Source: Verrucomicrobiales bacterium (GTDB taxonomy: Bacteria; Verrucomicrobiota; Verrucomicrobiia; Verrucomicrobiales; SLCJ01). Taken from it: 61,103 nt of DNA. Below, one piece after another: positions 1 through 7,925 of the stretch. Each line of letters begins with the position of its first letter. Within the stretch, counting starts at the first letter, position 1. The position numbers and the translations under genes are program-made. The stretch covers positions 1 through 61,103 of the forward strand of contig JAGXGH010000143.1 in NCBI GenBank assembly GCA_024636835.1, in the 5' to 3' direction. Under the pieces are notes generated by a model, which did no database searches, was not told where the DNA came from, and saw only the letters and a program-made list of their open reading frames with translations.

Positions 1-243
1 GCCTTCCTCGATCGCAGCTACCAAGCTGACGGGTCACTCACCCCGCGCGACCAACCCAAGGCTACAATTTCCGACCAAAAGCTCATCACCCAGCGACTCG
101 ACCAACTCACCAACGGCCATCCCATCACCATTGCCGATGGCTCGCCACTCATCATCACTGCAAAAACCGTCTGCGTGCATTCAGACTCAGAAAACAGCCT
201 CACCCTCCTGAAAATCGCTCGCACCTATCTCGACGCGCCGTAA
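1..243 (+). CDS. pxpA: 5-oxoprolinase subunit A (LamB/YcsF family), C-terminal part
   Basis: The frame is open from the first base of the window to TAA at 241-243, giving the last 80 residues. The start lies outside. The stretch FLDRSYQADGSLTPR, followed by a spacer and then TVCVHSDSENSL, is the conserved end of LamB/YcsF proteins. In that family PxpA, with PxpB and PxpC, performs ATP-dependent opening of 5-oxoproline to glutamate in the cytoplasm. The partner genes are not visible here. The protein ends at the usual place for the family, so only the 5' side is missing. The assignment rests on family motifs recalled from knowledge. Confidence 0.85.
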   Translation, partial: AFLDRSYQADGSLTPRDQPKATISDQKLITQRLDQLTNGHPITIADGSPLIITAKTVCVHSDSENSLTLLKIARTYLDAP

Positions 244-249
244 TTTCCC

Positions 250-281
250 CCTTGCTACTTGCTGCTTGCTACCCGCTACTT
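250..281 (+). repeat. 7-bp degenerate tandem array, CTTGCTA type
   Basis: Successive units CTTGCTA, CTTGCTG, CTTGCTA, CCCGCTA fill the 45-base gap between pxpA and engB. The unit is closely related to the array before metG (5616-5649) and to the reverse complement of the array at 54208-54266. Confidence 0.75.
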
Positions 282-288
282 TACCCCC

Positions 289-885
289 ATGATCATACGT
301 TCCGCAGAATTCGTCACCAGCGCGACATCGCTCTCCGCATGTCCGCCAGTAGGAGTCCCTGAGTTCGCGTTCATCGGACGATCCAATGTCGGCAAGTCCT
401 CGCTGATCAACATGCTGACCAACCGCAAAGGTTTAGCCGTCGTGTCATCCACTCCCGGACGGACGAGAATGGCGAACTTCTTTTCCATCAACGACGCCTG
501 GCATCTCGTCGACCTTCCCGGCTACGGCTTCGCAAAGATCTCAAAAAAGGCGAAGGATAAGTTCCAGGAAATCGTCGACGAATATCTTCTCAACCGCGAC
601 ACCCTGACCTGTGTGTTTGTCCTCATCGACTCACGCCTGCCTCCGCAAAAAATCGATCTCGAGTTCACCCGTTGGCTGATGGAGTGCCAAGTCCCGTTCG
701 TTCTTGTGTTCACCAAAACCGATAAAACCAAGAGCAACAAAATGAGCGCCAATATGACTGCATTCACCAATGCCATGTCCGAATGGTGCGAAGGCCTCCC
801 CCGCATCTTCACCACCTCAGCCACCAAAGCCACCGGAAAACGCGAAGTCCTCGAATTCATCGGCCAATGCCTGAAATCGGTTTAG
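289..885 (+). CDS. engB: Ribosome-biogenesis GTP-binding protein EngB (YsxC/YihA)
   Basis: A 198-residue TRAFAC-class GTPase of the usual EngB length. The G motifs are in order: GRSNVGKSS (G1), TPGRT (G2), DLPGYG (G3), TKTDK (G4) and TSA (G5). In characterised bacteria EngB acts late in large-subunit assembly and is usually essential. The ATG at 289 is chosen because MIIRSAEF matches the family N terminus. A TTG at 259 would add ten residues encoded by the upstream 7-bp repeats. No strong Shine-Dalgarno is seen, probably because the repeat occupies that space. The gene follows pxpA by 45 bases on the same strand. Confidence 0.95.
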   Translation: MIIRSAEFVTSATSLSACPPVGVPEFAFIGRSNVGKSSLINMLTNRKGLAVVSSTPGRTRMANFFSINDAWHLVDLPGYGFAKISKKAKDKFQEIVDEYLLNRDTLTCVFVLIDSRLPPQKIDLEFTRWLMECQVPFVLVFTKTDKTKSNKMSANMTAFTNAMSEWCEGLPRIFTTSATKATGKREVLEFIGQCLKSV

Positions 886-913
886 ACCGCCGAAATAAGC
901 GATGGATTTTTTA

Positions 914-1072
914 CCATGAAAAATCATGAAGCTTAGGTTGTGCTGTTTTTAGCCGCAAAAAGGCACAGAAGGCACAAAAATGGGAGTATGGGTTTTTACC
1001 ATGAAGAACATGATGGGCATGATGCTTGGTTTGTGGTTTATTTTACAAGAAGGACTGGAAGGACAAGAAGCT
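914..1072 (+). repeat. 9-bp degenerate tandem arrays (CATGAAGGA / GGCACAGAA / GAAGGACAA types)
   Basis: At least three neighbouring arrays have a 9-base period but different unit sequences. The same CATGAAGGA unit recurs at 53490-53516. Confidence 0.6.
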
Positions 1073-1104
1073 TAAAATCAGCATTACCCGCCGCTACCGC
1101 TAGC

Positions 1105-1136
1105 GACCAATGCCTATTGCCCAATGACCAATGACT
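1105..1136 (+). repeat. 7-bp degenerate tandem array, ACCAATG type
   Basis: Units read ACCAATG, CCTATTG, CCCAATG, ACCAATG in immediate succession with a 7-base period. Confidence 0.65.
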
Positions 1137-1220
1137 GTGTCGGCCGTCGCGTAATACATCTCAGCGACTCTCAAACGACCACCCAATCTCCATCACCACC
1201 CCGCCCCTCCCCCGCCGACA

Positions 1221-1637
1221 CTAAATATAAAACATATCGGCGCTCTCGCGTGAGGCGATCGATTCCAGAGTTGCCGCATTCAGCTCGTTGGTCACCGTCT
1301 CAGCCAGATCGCGAAATGCGCCCAGCACTTTGTCCCCGGACTCGCCGATCGCATCAAAATCCGGATCAATCAGCGATCCTTCTAAAGCGGAGACAATTTC
1401 GGCCAAGGTAATATCGCGCGGGTGACGTGCCAGTTGATAGCCACCGAATTTACCGCGCCGACTCGCCACGATCCCATGTTTTCGCAAGTCGTTGAGAATT
1501 TGCAGCAGAAAACTCGGCGACACCTGCTCGGCCGCCGCCAATTCATCCACGGGAGAAACACCACCAGTAGCGTGCCTGCCAGCAAGCTGAACTAGCACAC
1601 GACATCCATTCTCAAGTTTACGCGAAATTTTCACCAC
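1221..1637 (-). CDS. Rrf2-family transcriptional regulator without Fe-S cysteines
   Basis: A 138-residue winged-helix protein. Residues 1-85 carry the Rrf2 signature: a start like MVKISRK, then VSPSFLLQILNDLRKHGIV as the HTH, then SRRGKFGGYQLAR as the wing. The C-terminal cysteine cluster that binds an Fe-S centre in IscR/NsrR is absent; the only cysteine is near the N terminus. Cysteine-free Rrf2 proteins such as CymR respond to cysteine metabolism, and this gene is divergent from cysE, so control of cysE is a reasonable inference. The start is GTG (two GTG codons in tandem) with a poor Shine-Dalgarno. Confidence 0.85.
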   Translation of the reverse strand: MVKISRKLENGCRVLVQLAGRHATGGVSPVDELAAAEQVSPSFLLQILNDLRKHGIVASRRGKFGGYQLARHPRDITLAEIVSALEGSLIDPDFDAIGESGDKVLGAFRDLAETVTNELNAATLESIASRESADMFYI

Positions 1638-1678
1638 TTGACTGATGGAGTGAAGAACCCGAAATGTAAACCCAAATC

Positions 1679-1840
1679 CTAAGAAACCTTATGTGGGTGG
1701 TCAGCATTGCCCGAAGCGTCTACCAGACGTAAACTGATGAAACCACTAATCGGTTTTCCTACAGCTTCAAAAACTTCCTCGAGAACATTCGTCGCGGGCA
1801 TTCCCCGATAAAAATAATCTTCACAGCCATTTTCGCGTCC
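1679..1840 (-). pseudogene. Possible small or decayed coding stretch upstream of the Rrf2 gene
   Basis: A minus-strand frame is open for 54 codons to a TAG at 1679-1681. It reads like protein (VLEEVFEAVGKPISGF, then SLRLVDASGNADHPH) with a plausible amphipathic pattern. The only ATG (1799-1801) would give 40 residues. Upstream of it the frame continues without a start, as if the 5' end were lost. I do not recognise a family. It may be a remnant, or a small gene whose start is misjudged. Confidence 0.25.
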
Positions 1841-1846
1841 CTAAAT

Positions 1847-1861
1847 TACCAGGCTCTGGTA
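1847..1861. promoter_or_regulatory. Palindrome in the rrf2-cysE intergenic region
   Basis: TACCAG, GCT, CTGGTA is a perfect 6-bp inverted repeat ending 20 bases before the cysE ATG. Its position in a divergent regulator/biosynthesis spacer suggests an operator for the Rrf2 protein. The Rrf2 site of this clade is not known to me. Confidence 0.35.
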
Positions 1862-1881
1862 TCACATTATTTTCCCGCTTC

Positions 1882-2805
1882 ATGCAACCACCATTCCCCA
1901 CCTCCGCCTCGTCGGGATCCAGCGACCAAAACACACCGGATAAGTCGGCAACGTCTTCGAGCGTACGGACTGAAGACGGCCACCGCCGCCGCTCATCGGC
2001 AGATCCCGTGTGGGAAAGCCTGCAAGAGGAAGCGACCAAAGCAATCCAGGATGAACCCATCCTCGCCGCAGCGATGGACGAAACCATCCTCGGCCAGCCC
2101 TCACTCGAAGCCGCTGTTGCTCAACGCGTGGCAGGCAAACTTGAAGGCCACGGTCTCACCGGCACTCAACTGCAAAGACTCTTGGAAAGCGCGTATTTCT
2201 CCTCCCCTGCGGTCGGCGATGCACTCCGCTGCGATCTCATCGCCATCCGCGAACGCGATCCTGCAGCAGACACGTATTTAGACCCTTTGATGTTTTATAA
2301 GGGCTTCCACGCGCTATCCGCGCACCGTGCTGCTCACTACTTGTGGCACGAAGGACGGCGCACATTGGCGCGTCTGCTGCAAAGCATGATTTCCGAAGCC
2401 TTCGCGGTAGATATCCACCCGGCCGCGCAATTCGGCTGCGGGATTTTACTCGACCACGCCACCTCGTTCGTTGCCGGTGAAACCGCCATCGTCGAAGATA
2501 ATGTATCCATCCTCCACGAGGTCACTCTCGGCGGCACCGGCAAAGAGCACGGCGACCGCCACCCTGTCGTGCGTTCTGGCGTGCTCATCGGCGCAGGCGC
2601 AAAAATTCTCGGAAGGGTCGAAATTGGCAGTGGATCAAGAATTGGTGCGGGTAGTGTTGTTTTGGCTGATGTTCCACCCCATGTCACCGTCGTTGGCGTT
2701 CCCGCTGAGATCGTCAGTTGTGTGAATGACACCCGCCCATCCGAGGCCATGGACCACTGCAGCCTCCTTCGTGGATCCAGTTTCGAGAGCGGAACTGGGA
2801 TTTAA
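1882..2805 (+). CDS. cysE: Serine O-acetyltransferase
   Basis: A 307-residue protein with an extended low-complexity N terminus (about 40 residues). An alpha-helical serine-acetyltransferase domain follows (about 42-150, with YKGFHALSAHRAAH). A left-handed beta-helix of hexapeptide repeats covers about 170-280, including DIHPAAQFGCGI, HEVTLGGTGKEHGDRHP and VLIGAGAKILG. The histidines in DIHP and LHEVTLGG are the family's catalytic positions. It makes O-acetylserine from serine and acetyl-CoA, the first step of cysteine synthesis. It is divergent from the Rrf2 regulator, with a palindrome (1847-1861) in front. The N terminus is longer than in E. coli CysE, so an internal start cannot be excluded. 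Confidence 0.93.
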   Translation: MQPPFPTSASSGSSDQNTPDKSATSSSVRTEDGHRRRSSADPVWESLQEEATKAIQDEPILAAAMDETILGQPSLEAAVAQRVAGKLEGHGLTGTQLQRLLESAYFSSPAVGDALRCDLIAIRERDPAADTYLDPLMFYKGFHALSAHRAAHYLWHEGRRTLARLLQSMISEAFAVDIHPAAQFGCGILLDHATSFVAGETAIVEDNVSILHEVTLGGTGKEHGDRHPVVRSGVLIGAGAKILGRVEIGSGSRIGAGSVVLADVPPHVTVVGVPAEIVSCVNDTRPSEAMDHCSLLRGSSFESGTGI

Positions 2806-2988
2806 TCCACGCAACCGAGCAGTAAGCTTCGATTCCAGCGATACACTCGATTCCAAATACTCGATAGAATCCGGTTGCGTTGCGTCAATTCTTGGTGGAT
2901 TACATTCCTTACACCCATCGTTTGATGTAGCCATTCCAAGCTATAATCCACCTCAATTAATCCAACCGAATCACGCCGCAACCGCGCC

Positions 2989-3450
2989 ATGTTCACCTCT
3001 ATTCTTCTTCCAGTCGGCAGCACCGACATCGACGGCCCAGACTTTATCGTTCTTCCATGGGGAGGAGAAATCGAAACGCTCTTCCAGAAACGCTCGCTCG
3101 CCGCAAAAAATGAGGCCGATGCCGATGGAAATTTCGCATCTCTCCGCTTCCGCCTTCCTGAGGCCATCGGATTCTACATGCCTGAGAGCGACGACGAATG
3201 GCTCAGCAAGCTTGAGAACATGCACGTCGAAAACACCATGCTCGGTGTCGATCAGACCGCCCTTTACTTTCTTCGCCGCTGGGAAACCTTGCGCGTGAAA
3301 ATGCCCGATCCGCCACGTGTCTCATTCTACAATGACGGCAGCGCCTTCCTTTCCGGTCCACTCGGTGTGTCCGCCCACCGCTGGGAAACCAGCTGCGGCG
3401 TAACCTTCCAAGATGGCGGTAAAATCGCCCCCGCTTACAAACAGCGCTAA
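2989..3450 (+). CDS. Hypothetical protein, 153 aa
   Basis: I do not recognise a family. The frame is well supported by length and by a strong terminator 17 bases after the stop. The product is soluble, without a signal peptide or membrane segment, and contains short beta-like segments (DFIVLPWGGEIETLF, then FASLRFRLPEAIGFYMP) and an aromatic-rich C terminus. Residues 60-85 are acidic (PESDDEWLSKLENMHVE). The neighbours, cysE upstream and a PpiD-like chaperone downstream, do not indicate a function. Confidence 0.7.
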   Translation: MFTSILLPVGSTDIDGPDFIVLPWGGEIETLFQKRSLAAKNEADADGNFASLRFRLPEAIGFYMPESDDEWLSKLENMHVENTMLGVDQTALYFLRRWETLRVKMPDPPRVSFYNDGSAFLSGPLGVSAHRWETSCGVTFQDGGKIAPAYKQR

Positions 3451-3466
3451 GGCCATCAATTTCAAG

Positions 3467-3511
3467 GACCGGCTGGCGCTTTTCTATTTCATCGCCCGCC
3501 GGTCTTTTTTT
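3467..3511 (+). terminator. Rho-independent terminator after the 153-aa hypothetical gene
   Basis: GACCGGC at 3467-3473 pairs with GCCGGTC at 3498-3504 and is followed by seven T residues. It separates the hypothetical gene from the chaperone gene starting at 3575. Confidence 0.85.
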
Positions 3512-3574
3512 GCACACAACACCGCCTCACTCACATCCATTCACTTTTCTTAGAACACCCGTCCCTCCGATCCA

Positions 3575-5233
3575 ATGCTCACGTTCATTCGCAATTACCA
3601 AAAGGGTTTCCTGGTCGTCGTCACCATCATAATTTGCGCCGCTTTCGGCTGGTTCTTGATGCGCTCCGATACCACAACAGGCCGCTCAACCACCATTTTC
3701 ACCATCGGTAAACAAGGTGTTCGCGAGGGTGCATTCAACACCGTCCGCGGCCAACGTTGGATCGCTGAAACTCTTTCCCTTCCCAACTATTCGACAATGC
3801 TTCGCGAACTCGCTCCAAGCACTGCCGCAGTATTTGTCACCGACGAAAAGAACGTGGACTTTGATTACGGCTATGTGTCTGCGATCATTTTGATCCGTCA
3901 GGAAGCCGAGCGCCTCGGTATCGCCATCTCTGAAGAGGAAATCGGCAAGGTCATCGAAAACAGCCCTGCATTCATGACCAATGGTCAATTCGACAAGTCC
4001 CGCTTCACTGCTTTCGCCAACGCCGACGCCTCCAATCCATCCGAAGGCATCATGATCACCGTCCGCGGTCAGTACGGTCAACCTCAGCAGATCGGACCCG
4101 TCACACTCAGCCAGCGCGGCAACAGCGTGAAAGACCTCAAGGAAGTCATTAGCGACTATCTCTTGCTCGACAAGATCATCCAGACCGTTGGCGGCGGTGT
4201 TCAATTCCCTCACTGGTTCGCCGAACAAAATTACGACGTCACCAATCAGATCGTCATCGCTGACACCATCACTTTCAAAACCGAAGAAATGAAGGATAAG
4301 GTCGATGTCTCCGATGAAAAGCTCACCGCCTTCTTCGAAGAAAACCGCGACCGATATATGACTGATGCGCTGCGCTCGGTGCAATACGTTCACTTCGTCG
4401 ACGAAAACCTGCCAAATTTGCCATCCCCACAAGAGCGCGCCACGATGGAACCCGCAGAAATCGAGGCCATCACCGAAGCTCGTCGCAAAAGCCGTAACAC
4501 CTTGGGGCCCGCTGCCGATGAAATGCTCGACCTGCTGCGCTCCGGCACCTCAATCGAAGAGGCCGCCAACAAGCTCACGGTCGATCTCGTGACCACTCCG
4601 CCATTCTCCATCTCCGACCCACCGGAAGCTCTCGCTGCATCGTACCGCTCTCAGGAGCTTATCTCACGGATGAATAGCGAAAACGATCCCGCTGAGGTCA
4701 TCGCAGACGGTGATAGCTTCTACGTCATCAAGCTCAAGTCTTTCACTCCAAGTGAGCCAAAAGAATTCGACGCCGTGAAGGAAGACGTGCGCAATGACTT
4801 GATCACCGCACAGACCAACGAGCTCACCCGCGAGGCCGCAAACAAAGCCTTGGAAAAGTTGAGCACCGCGACCATCACCGAGGAAAACTCTCTTGAATCC
4901 CTCAAGAAATCCCTCGAAATCGAAAACGGCACGGTGGAAACCGAGCGCCGCCTCGCTCCATCAGATACGCGTATGCAAAGTATGCCAACGCCCGAACAAA
5001 CCCTTCGCCAAGCCTTGCTTCCCCTTCCAAACCAGGGACTCAGCGAAGTCCTCAAAACCGACGGTGGATTCACCATCGCTCTCGTTCGCGACCGCCAGGT
5101 CGAGCGCTCTGAGGACAAAGCCTCGCAGGTGGAAGTCACCGACTCAAACGTCTCCAGCTATTTGCAGAATGTGGTATTTGGACTCTGGTGGGCAGACCGG
5201 GTCAGCGCAGCAAATCCACATTTCGGCGGATAA
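3575..5233 (+). CDS. Membrane-anchored SurA/PpiD-like periplasmic chaperone
   Basis: A 552-residue protein with one N-terminal membrane anchor (about 12-30, FLVVVTIIICAAFGWFLM) and a large exported domain. The segment with YVSAIILIRQEAERLGIAIS, and then NGQFDKSRF, matches the SurA N-terminal chaperone fold found in PpiD (IGIxIsdeEV...f..nGqFd..rf). A second helical part with a degenerate parvulin-like region follows (about 245-400, FFEENRDRYMTDALRSVQYVHF). Clear parvulin catalytic residues are not seen, so it is probably a chaperone rather than an active isomerase. The role would be folding of envelope proteins at the inner membrane. It is co-directional with the TPR gene 15 bases downstream. 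Confidence 0.75.
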   Translation: MLTFIRNYQKGFLVVVTIIICAAFGWFLMRSDTTTGRSTTIFTIGKQGVREGAFNTVRGQRWIAETLSLPNYSTMLRELAPSTAAVFVTDEKNVDFDYGYVSAIILIRQEAERLGIAISEEEIGKVIENSPAFMTNGQFDKSRFTAFANADASNPSEGIMITVRGQYGQPQQIGPVTLSQRGNSVKDLKEVISDYLLLDKIIQTVGGGVQFPHWFAEQNYDVTNQIVIADTITFKTEEMKDKVDVSDEKLTAFFEENRDRYMTDALRSVQYVHFVDENLPNLPSPQERATMEPAEIEAITEARRKSRNTLGPAADEMLDLLRSGTSIEEAANKLTVDLVTTPPFSISDPPEALAASYRSQELISRMNSENDPAEVIADGDSFYVIKLKSFTPSEPKEFDAVKEDVRNDLITAQTNELTREAANKALEKLSTATITEENSLESLKKSLEIENGTVETERRLAPSDTRMQSMPTPEQTLRQALLPLPNQGLSEVLKTDGGFTIALVRDRQVERSEDKASQVEVTDSNVSSYLQNVVFGLWWADRVSAANPHFGG

Positions 5234-5248
5234 CTCCCCACCCATCTC

Positions 5249-5602
5249 ATGAGCATCACCCCAGAGCAAGAGTCCACCCGCGACGATCTCTTCGATGATG
5301 CCAACGGCGATCTCGCTCTCGGCGAGATCGCGGATGCTGTAGAAAAATACCGTCAATGTGTCGAACTCGATCCCGAGTTCTTCGACGGTTGGCACGCGCT
5401 TGGCATGGCATTGCTCAAACTCGATCAGGTGAAGGAAGCTATCGGCGCAGGCATGATGGCGACCACCCTCCGCCCCAACGACCTCCTCGCCTGGACCGGG
5501 CTCTCGCAGATGTATGTCCGCGACGGACAAATCGCTGAGGCCGAAGACGCCAAAGGCAATGCCCGCATCCTCTCCTTAGGAGGCAGAGTCGTCAAAGATT
5601 GA
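5249..5602 (+). CDS. TPR-repeat protein, 117 aa
   Basis: A small soluble protein with about three tetratricopeptide repeats: ANGDLALGEIADAVEKYRQC, ALGMALLKLDQVKEAIGAGM, GLSQMYVRDGQIAEAEDAK. TPRs mediate protein-protein contacts; no catalytic domain is present. It starts 15 bases after the PpiD-like gene and 56 bases before metG, so it is likely cotranscribed with the chaperone. Confidence 0.8.
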   Translation: MSITPEQESTRDDLFDDANGDLALGEIADAVEKYRQCVELDPEFFDGWHALGMALLKLDQVKEAIGAGMMATTLRPNDLLAWTGLSQMYVRDGQIAEAEDAKGNARILSLGGRVVKD

Positions 5603-5615
5603 CGCCTTTCCCTTT

Positions 5616-5649
5616 CTACCTGCCACCTGCCACCTGCCACCTGCTACTT
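5616..5649 (+). repeat. 7-bp tandem array, CCTGCCA type, in front of metG
   Basis: Three CCTGCCA units and one CCTGCTA unit sit between the TPR gene and the metG ATG at 5659, where a ribosome-binding site would normally be. Confidence 0.75.
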
Positions 5650-5658
5650 CTTCCCACC

Positions 5659-7230
5659 ATGAAACTCATCACCACAGCCATCGACTACACCAATGGCGCA
5701 CCGCACATCGGCCACGCCTACGAAAAAGTGCTCGCGGATGTGCTCACCCGCTACGAGCGCTTTGCTGGACGCGAAGTCTACTTCCTCACTGGTGTCGATC
5801 AGCACGGCCAAAAAGTCCAACAGAATGCCGAAAAAGAAGGCGTGCACCCAGCCACCTACTCCAACCGCGTTACCAAAGGGTTCATCAAACTCTGGGACAA
5901 GCTCGATGTAAAATATGACGGGTGGGCTTCCACTACCGACCAGCGCCACATCACTTGCGTGCAGGCCATTCTGCAAAAACTTTACGACGACGGCCAGCTC
6001 TACAAGGAATCACACAAAGGATTCTACTCCATCCGCCAGGAACAATTTCTCACCGACCGCGACCGCAACGACGAAGGCGAGTTCGGCCCGGAATGGGGCG
6101 AAGTGGAGGAAGTCGAGGAAGAGAACTGGTATTTCAAACTCTCCGATCACATCGAGTGGTTGCGTAACCACGTCGAAACCCATCCCGATTTTGTCTTCCC
6201 TCAGTTCCGCCGCCAAGAGCTACTCAATGCCTTGGAAAGATCCGACAAAGGCGACCTCTGCATCTCGCGTCCAAAATCGCGTCTCCGTTGGGGCATAGAG
6301 CTTCCTTTCGACACCGATTTCGTTACCTACGTCTGGTTCGACGCCTTGACGAACTACATCTCCTTCGCCGGTTACCAGGCGGCAGAAAATGCCGACCTCC
6401 CCGTCTTCGAAAAGCTCTGGTCAAACACCACCCACATCATCGGTAAGGATATCCTCGTCCCACCGCACGGTATTTATTGGCCAATCATGCTTCACGCCAT
6501 CGGGTTTTCCGACGACGACATGCCGCGCCTTCTTGTCCACGGATGGTGGAACATCCGTGGTGAAAAAATGTCCAAATCCCTCGGCAATGTGGTCGATCCC
6601 GACCAACTCGCCGACACCTTCGGTGCCGACGGCTTGCGCTACTATCTGATGCGCGACATCTCCACTGGCGGAGACTCCGACTTTTCACCAGAGCGCATCA
6701 TCATGCGCTTCAATTCCGATCTAGCCAACGACTTCGGCAACCTCGCCAACCGCACACTCAACATGACCAAGCGGTATCGTGGCGGGGTGCTCAACTGCGG
6801 CGATTACGACGACGAACTTTGTCTGGACGTCCGCCAAGTCGCCGAACAAACACGCAAGGACTACACAGACGCCATGAACGGCGATCTCCCCCACCTCGCC
6901 CTCGAGCACGTGTGGAAACTCATCGTTCGCGCCAATAAGTTCGTCGAACAAACCGCTCCCTTCACTCTGGCAAAAGAGGAATCCGAATCGGCAAAACTCG
7001 ACGCCGTGCTCTATCATCTTGTCGAAGTCATCGCCGAAGTCTCACTACTCATCGCCCCCGTCATGCCGCAGGCCGCAGCGAATCTCCAGGACCAGCTACG
7101 TCTCACGCCAGAGCAACGTACCACCCTTCTCAGCGACATGGCATGGGGTCTCCTCCCCACCGGCCACGAAACCGGCAAACCAAAACCCCTCTTCCCCCGC
7201 CTTCAGTTGGAAGAAGAGACGGAAGGGTAA
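5659..7230 (+). CDS. metG: Methionyl-tRNA synthetase, short zinc-free form
   Basis: A class I aminoacyl-tRNA synthetase of 523 residues. The HIGH motif is HIGHAYEKV near residue 18 and KMSKS is EKMSKSLGN near 305. The anticodon-binding helical domain fills the C terminus, and there is no C-terminal tRNA-binding (OB) extension. In the connective peptide, where many MetRS carry CxxC knuckles, this protein has GFYSIRQEQFLTDRDRND with no cysteines, so the zinc site has been lost. The ATG at 5659 (MKLITTAIDYTNG) fits the family; the frame is open 20 codons further upstream, but those codons lie in the 7-bp repeat. Confidence 0.95.
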   Translation: MKLITTAIDYTNGAPHIGHAYEKVLADVLTRYERFAGREVYFLTGVDQHGQKVQQNAEKEGVHPATYSNRVTKGFIKLWDKLDVKYDGWASTTDQRHITCVQAILQKLYDDGQLYKESHKGFYSIRQEQFLTDRDRNDEGEFGPEWGEVEEVEEENWYFKLSDHIEWLRNHVETHPDFVFPQFRRQELLNALERSDKGDLCISRPKSRLRWGIELPFDTDFVTYVWFDALTNYISFAGYQAAENADLPVFEKLWSNTTHIIGKDILVPPHGIYWPIMLHAIGFSDDDMPRLLVHGWWNIRGEKMSKSLGNVVDPDQLADTFGADGLRYYLMRDISTGGDSDFSPERIIMRFNSDLANDFGNLANRTLNMTKRYRGGVLNCGDYDDELCLDVRQVAEQTRKDYTDAMNGDLPHLALEHVWKLIVRANKFVEQTAPFTLAKEESESAKLDAVLYHLVEVIAEVSLLIAPVMPQAAANLQDQLRLTPEQRTTLLSDMAWGLLPTGHETGKPKPLFPRLQLEEETEG

Positions 7231-7253
7231 GAGCAATCTCGAACCCTCCATCA

Positions 7254-7400
7254 ACGTAGCTACTTTTGTAAAAAAAAGTGGCCGAGTGATGTGGAAGACT
7301 GAGCGGCGTTCACCTTCCCCATAAACGTAGCCTCATTTACAAAAAAAAAGCCCCTCATACGTAGCTACTTTTGTAAAAAAGTGGCCGGGTGATATGGAAA
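7254..7400 (+). repeat. Hairpin direct repeats, CGTAGCTACTTTT type
   Basis: Two long copies (7254-7297 and 7359-7400) share ACGTAGCTACTTTTGTAAAA, then AAGTGGCCG and GTGATRTGGAA. A degenerate third copy lies between them (7324-7351). Within each copy GCTACTTTT pairs with AAAAGTGGC. The array fills the metG-lipoprotein gap, and no gene is seen there. Confidence 0.7.
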
Positions 7401-7526
7401 GCAGTATGACTTTTTTCGGCAGTTACAATGCGTCTGCTACAATGTCTTAAAGACCTCTCACCTGACAAACTCCTTACAAATCTTGTATTCCATATCAGTT
7501 CCCTCGCAGATACTGTTGCGCCATAT

Positions 7527-7901
7527 ATGAGAGCCATACTACGAACTTTACTTTTTATTGCGGTTACCAGCCTAGTGGCGTGCGCTAATACAAAATCGCG
7601 GGACTTTTTCGCCGCAAATGGCATCACCGTTGGAGACCCTGTGAAAGTGAAGGTCGGTACTTACAGAATACCTATCAGTTTTGAGACGGAAATTGTGCAT
7701 TCGGGTCAATGGATTGACACAACCAAGGCTAAAATCGACGGTTCAGACATTCAAGTCACGGCGATCTTTACCAATGCGAATCGTAAAAGTCGCTATCCTG
7801 GATACATCGAAGTCAACGGCGCACGGGCTGGGGTCTATACTCTGAAATATCTGGATCAGGATGGCACCCTACATACGATCAAATCGGTAACTCTTCCGTA
7901 G
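7527..7901 (+). CDS. Small lipoprotein of unknown function
   Basis: With ATG at 7527 the product is 124 residues. It begins MRAILRTLLFIAVTSLVAC, a typical type II signal peptide with lipobox LVAC, so it is probably lipid-anchored in the envelope. The mature part is beta-rich (VKVKVGTYRIPISFETEIV; YPGYIEVNGARAGVYTLKYL) and resembles no family I can name. The frame is open upstream to 7428, but only the internal start gives a proper signal peptide. The selenoprotein gene follows after 24 bases. Confidence 0.65.
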   Translation: MRAILRTLLFIAVTSLVACANTKSRDFFAANGITVGDPVKVKVGTYRIPISFETEIVHSGQWIDTTKAKIDGSDIQVTAIFTNANRKSRYPGYIEVNGARAGVYTLKYLDQDGTLHTIKSVTLP

Positions 7902-7925
7902 AATAATGTTATAGAACATGAGGTC

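Larger units (their letters stand above)
886..1220. other. Spacer filled with decayed 9-bp and 7-bp repeats
   Basis: This 335-base gap holds no convincing gene. From 914 to 1072 it consists of imperfect 9-bp units: CATGAAGAA/CATGATGGG/CATGATGCT, GGCACAGAA/GGCACAAAA and GAAGGACTG/GAAGGACAA. The segment TTTTTACCATGAA occurs twice (about 909 and 993). From 1105 to 1136 there is a 7-bp array built on ACCAATG. The short open frames here only read through the repeats. Confidence 0.7.

Noticed and set aside
940..1411. Two short plus-strand frames
   Set aside because: The first reads through 9-bp repeats, and the second is antisense to the Rrf2 gene.
3686..4432. Long minus-strand frame inside the PpiD-like gene
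   Set aside because: Antisense shadow of a well-supported gene; its composition mirrors the sense codons.
7428..7526. Upstream extension of the lipoprotein gene
   Set aside because: The extra 33 residues precede a perfect lipoprotein signal peptide and would bury it.
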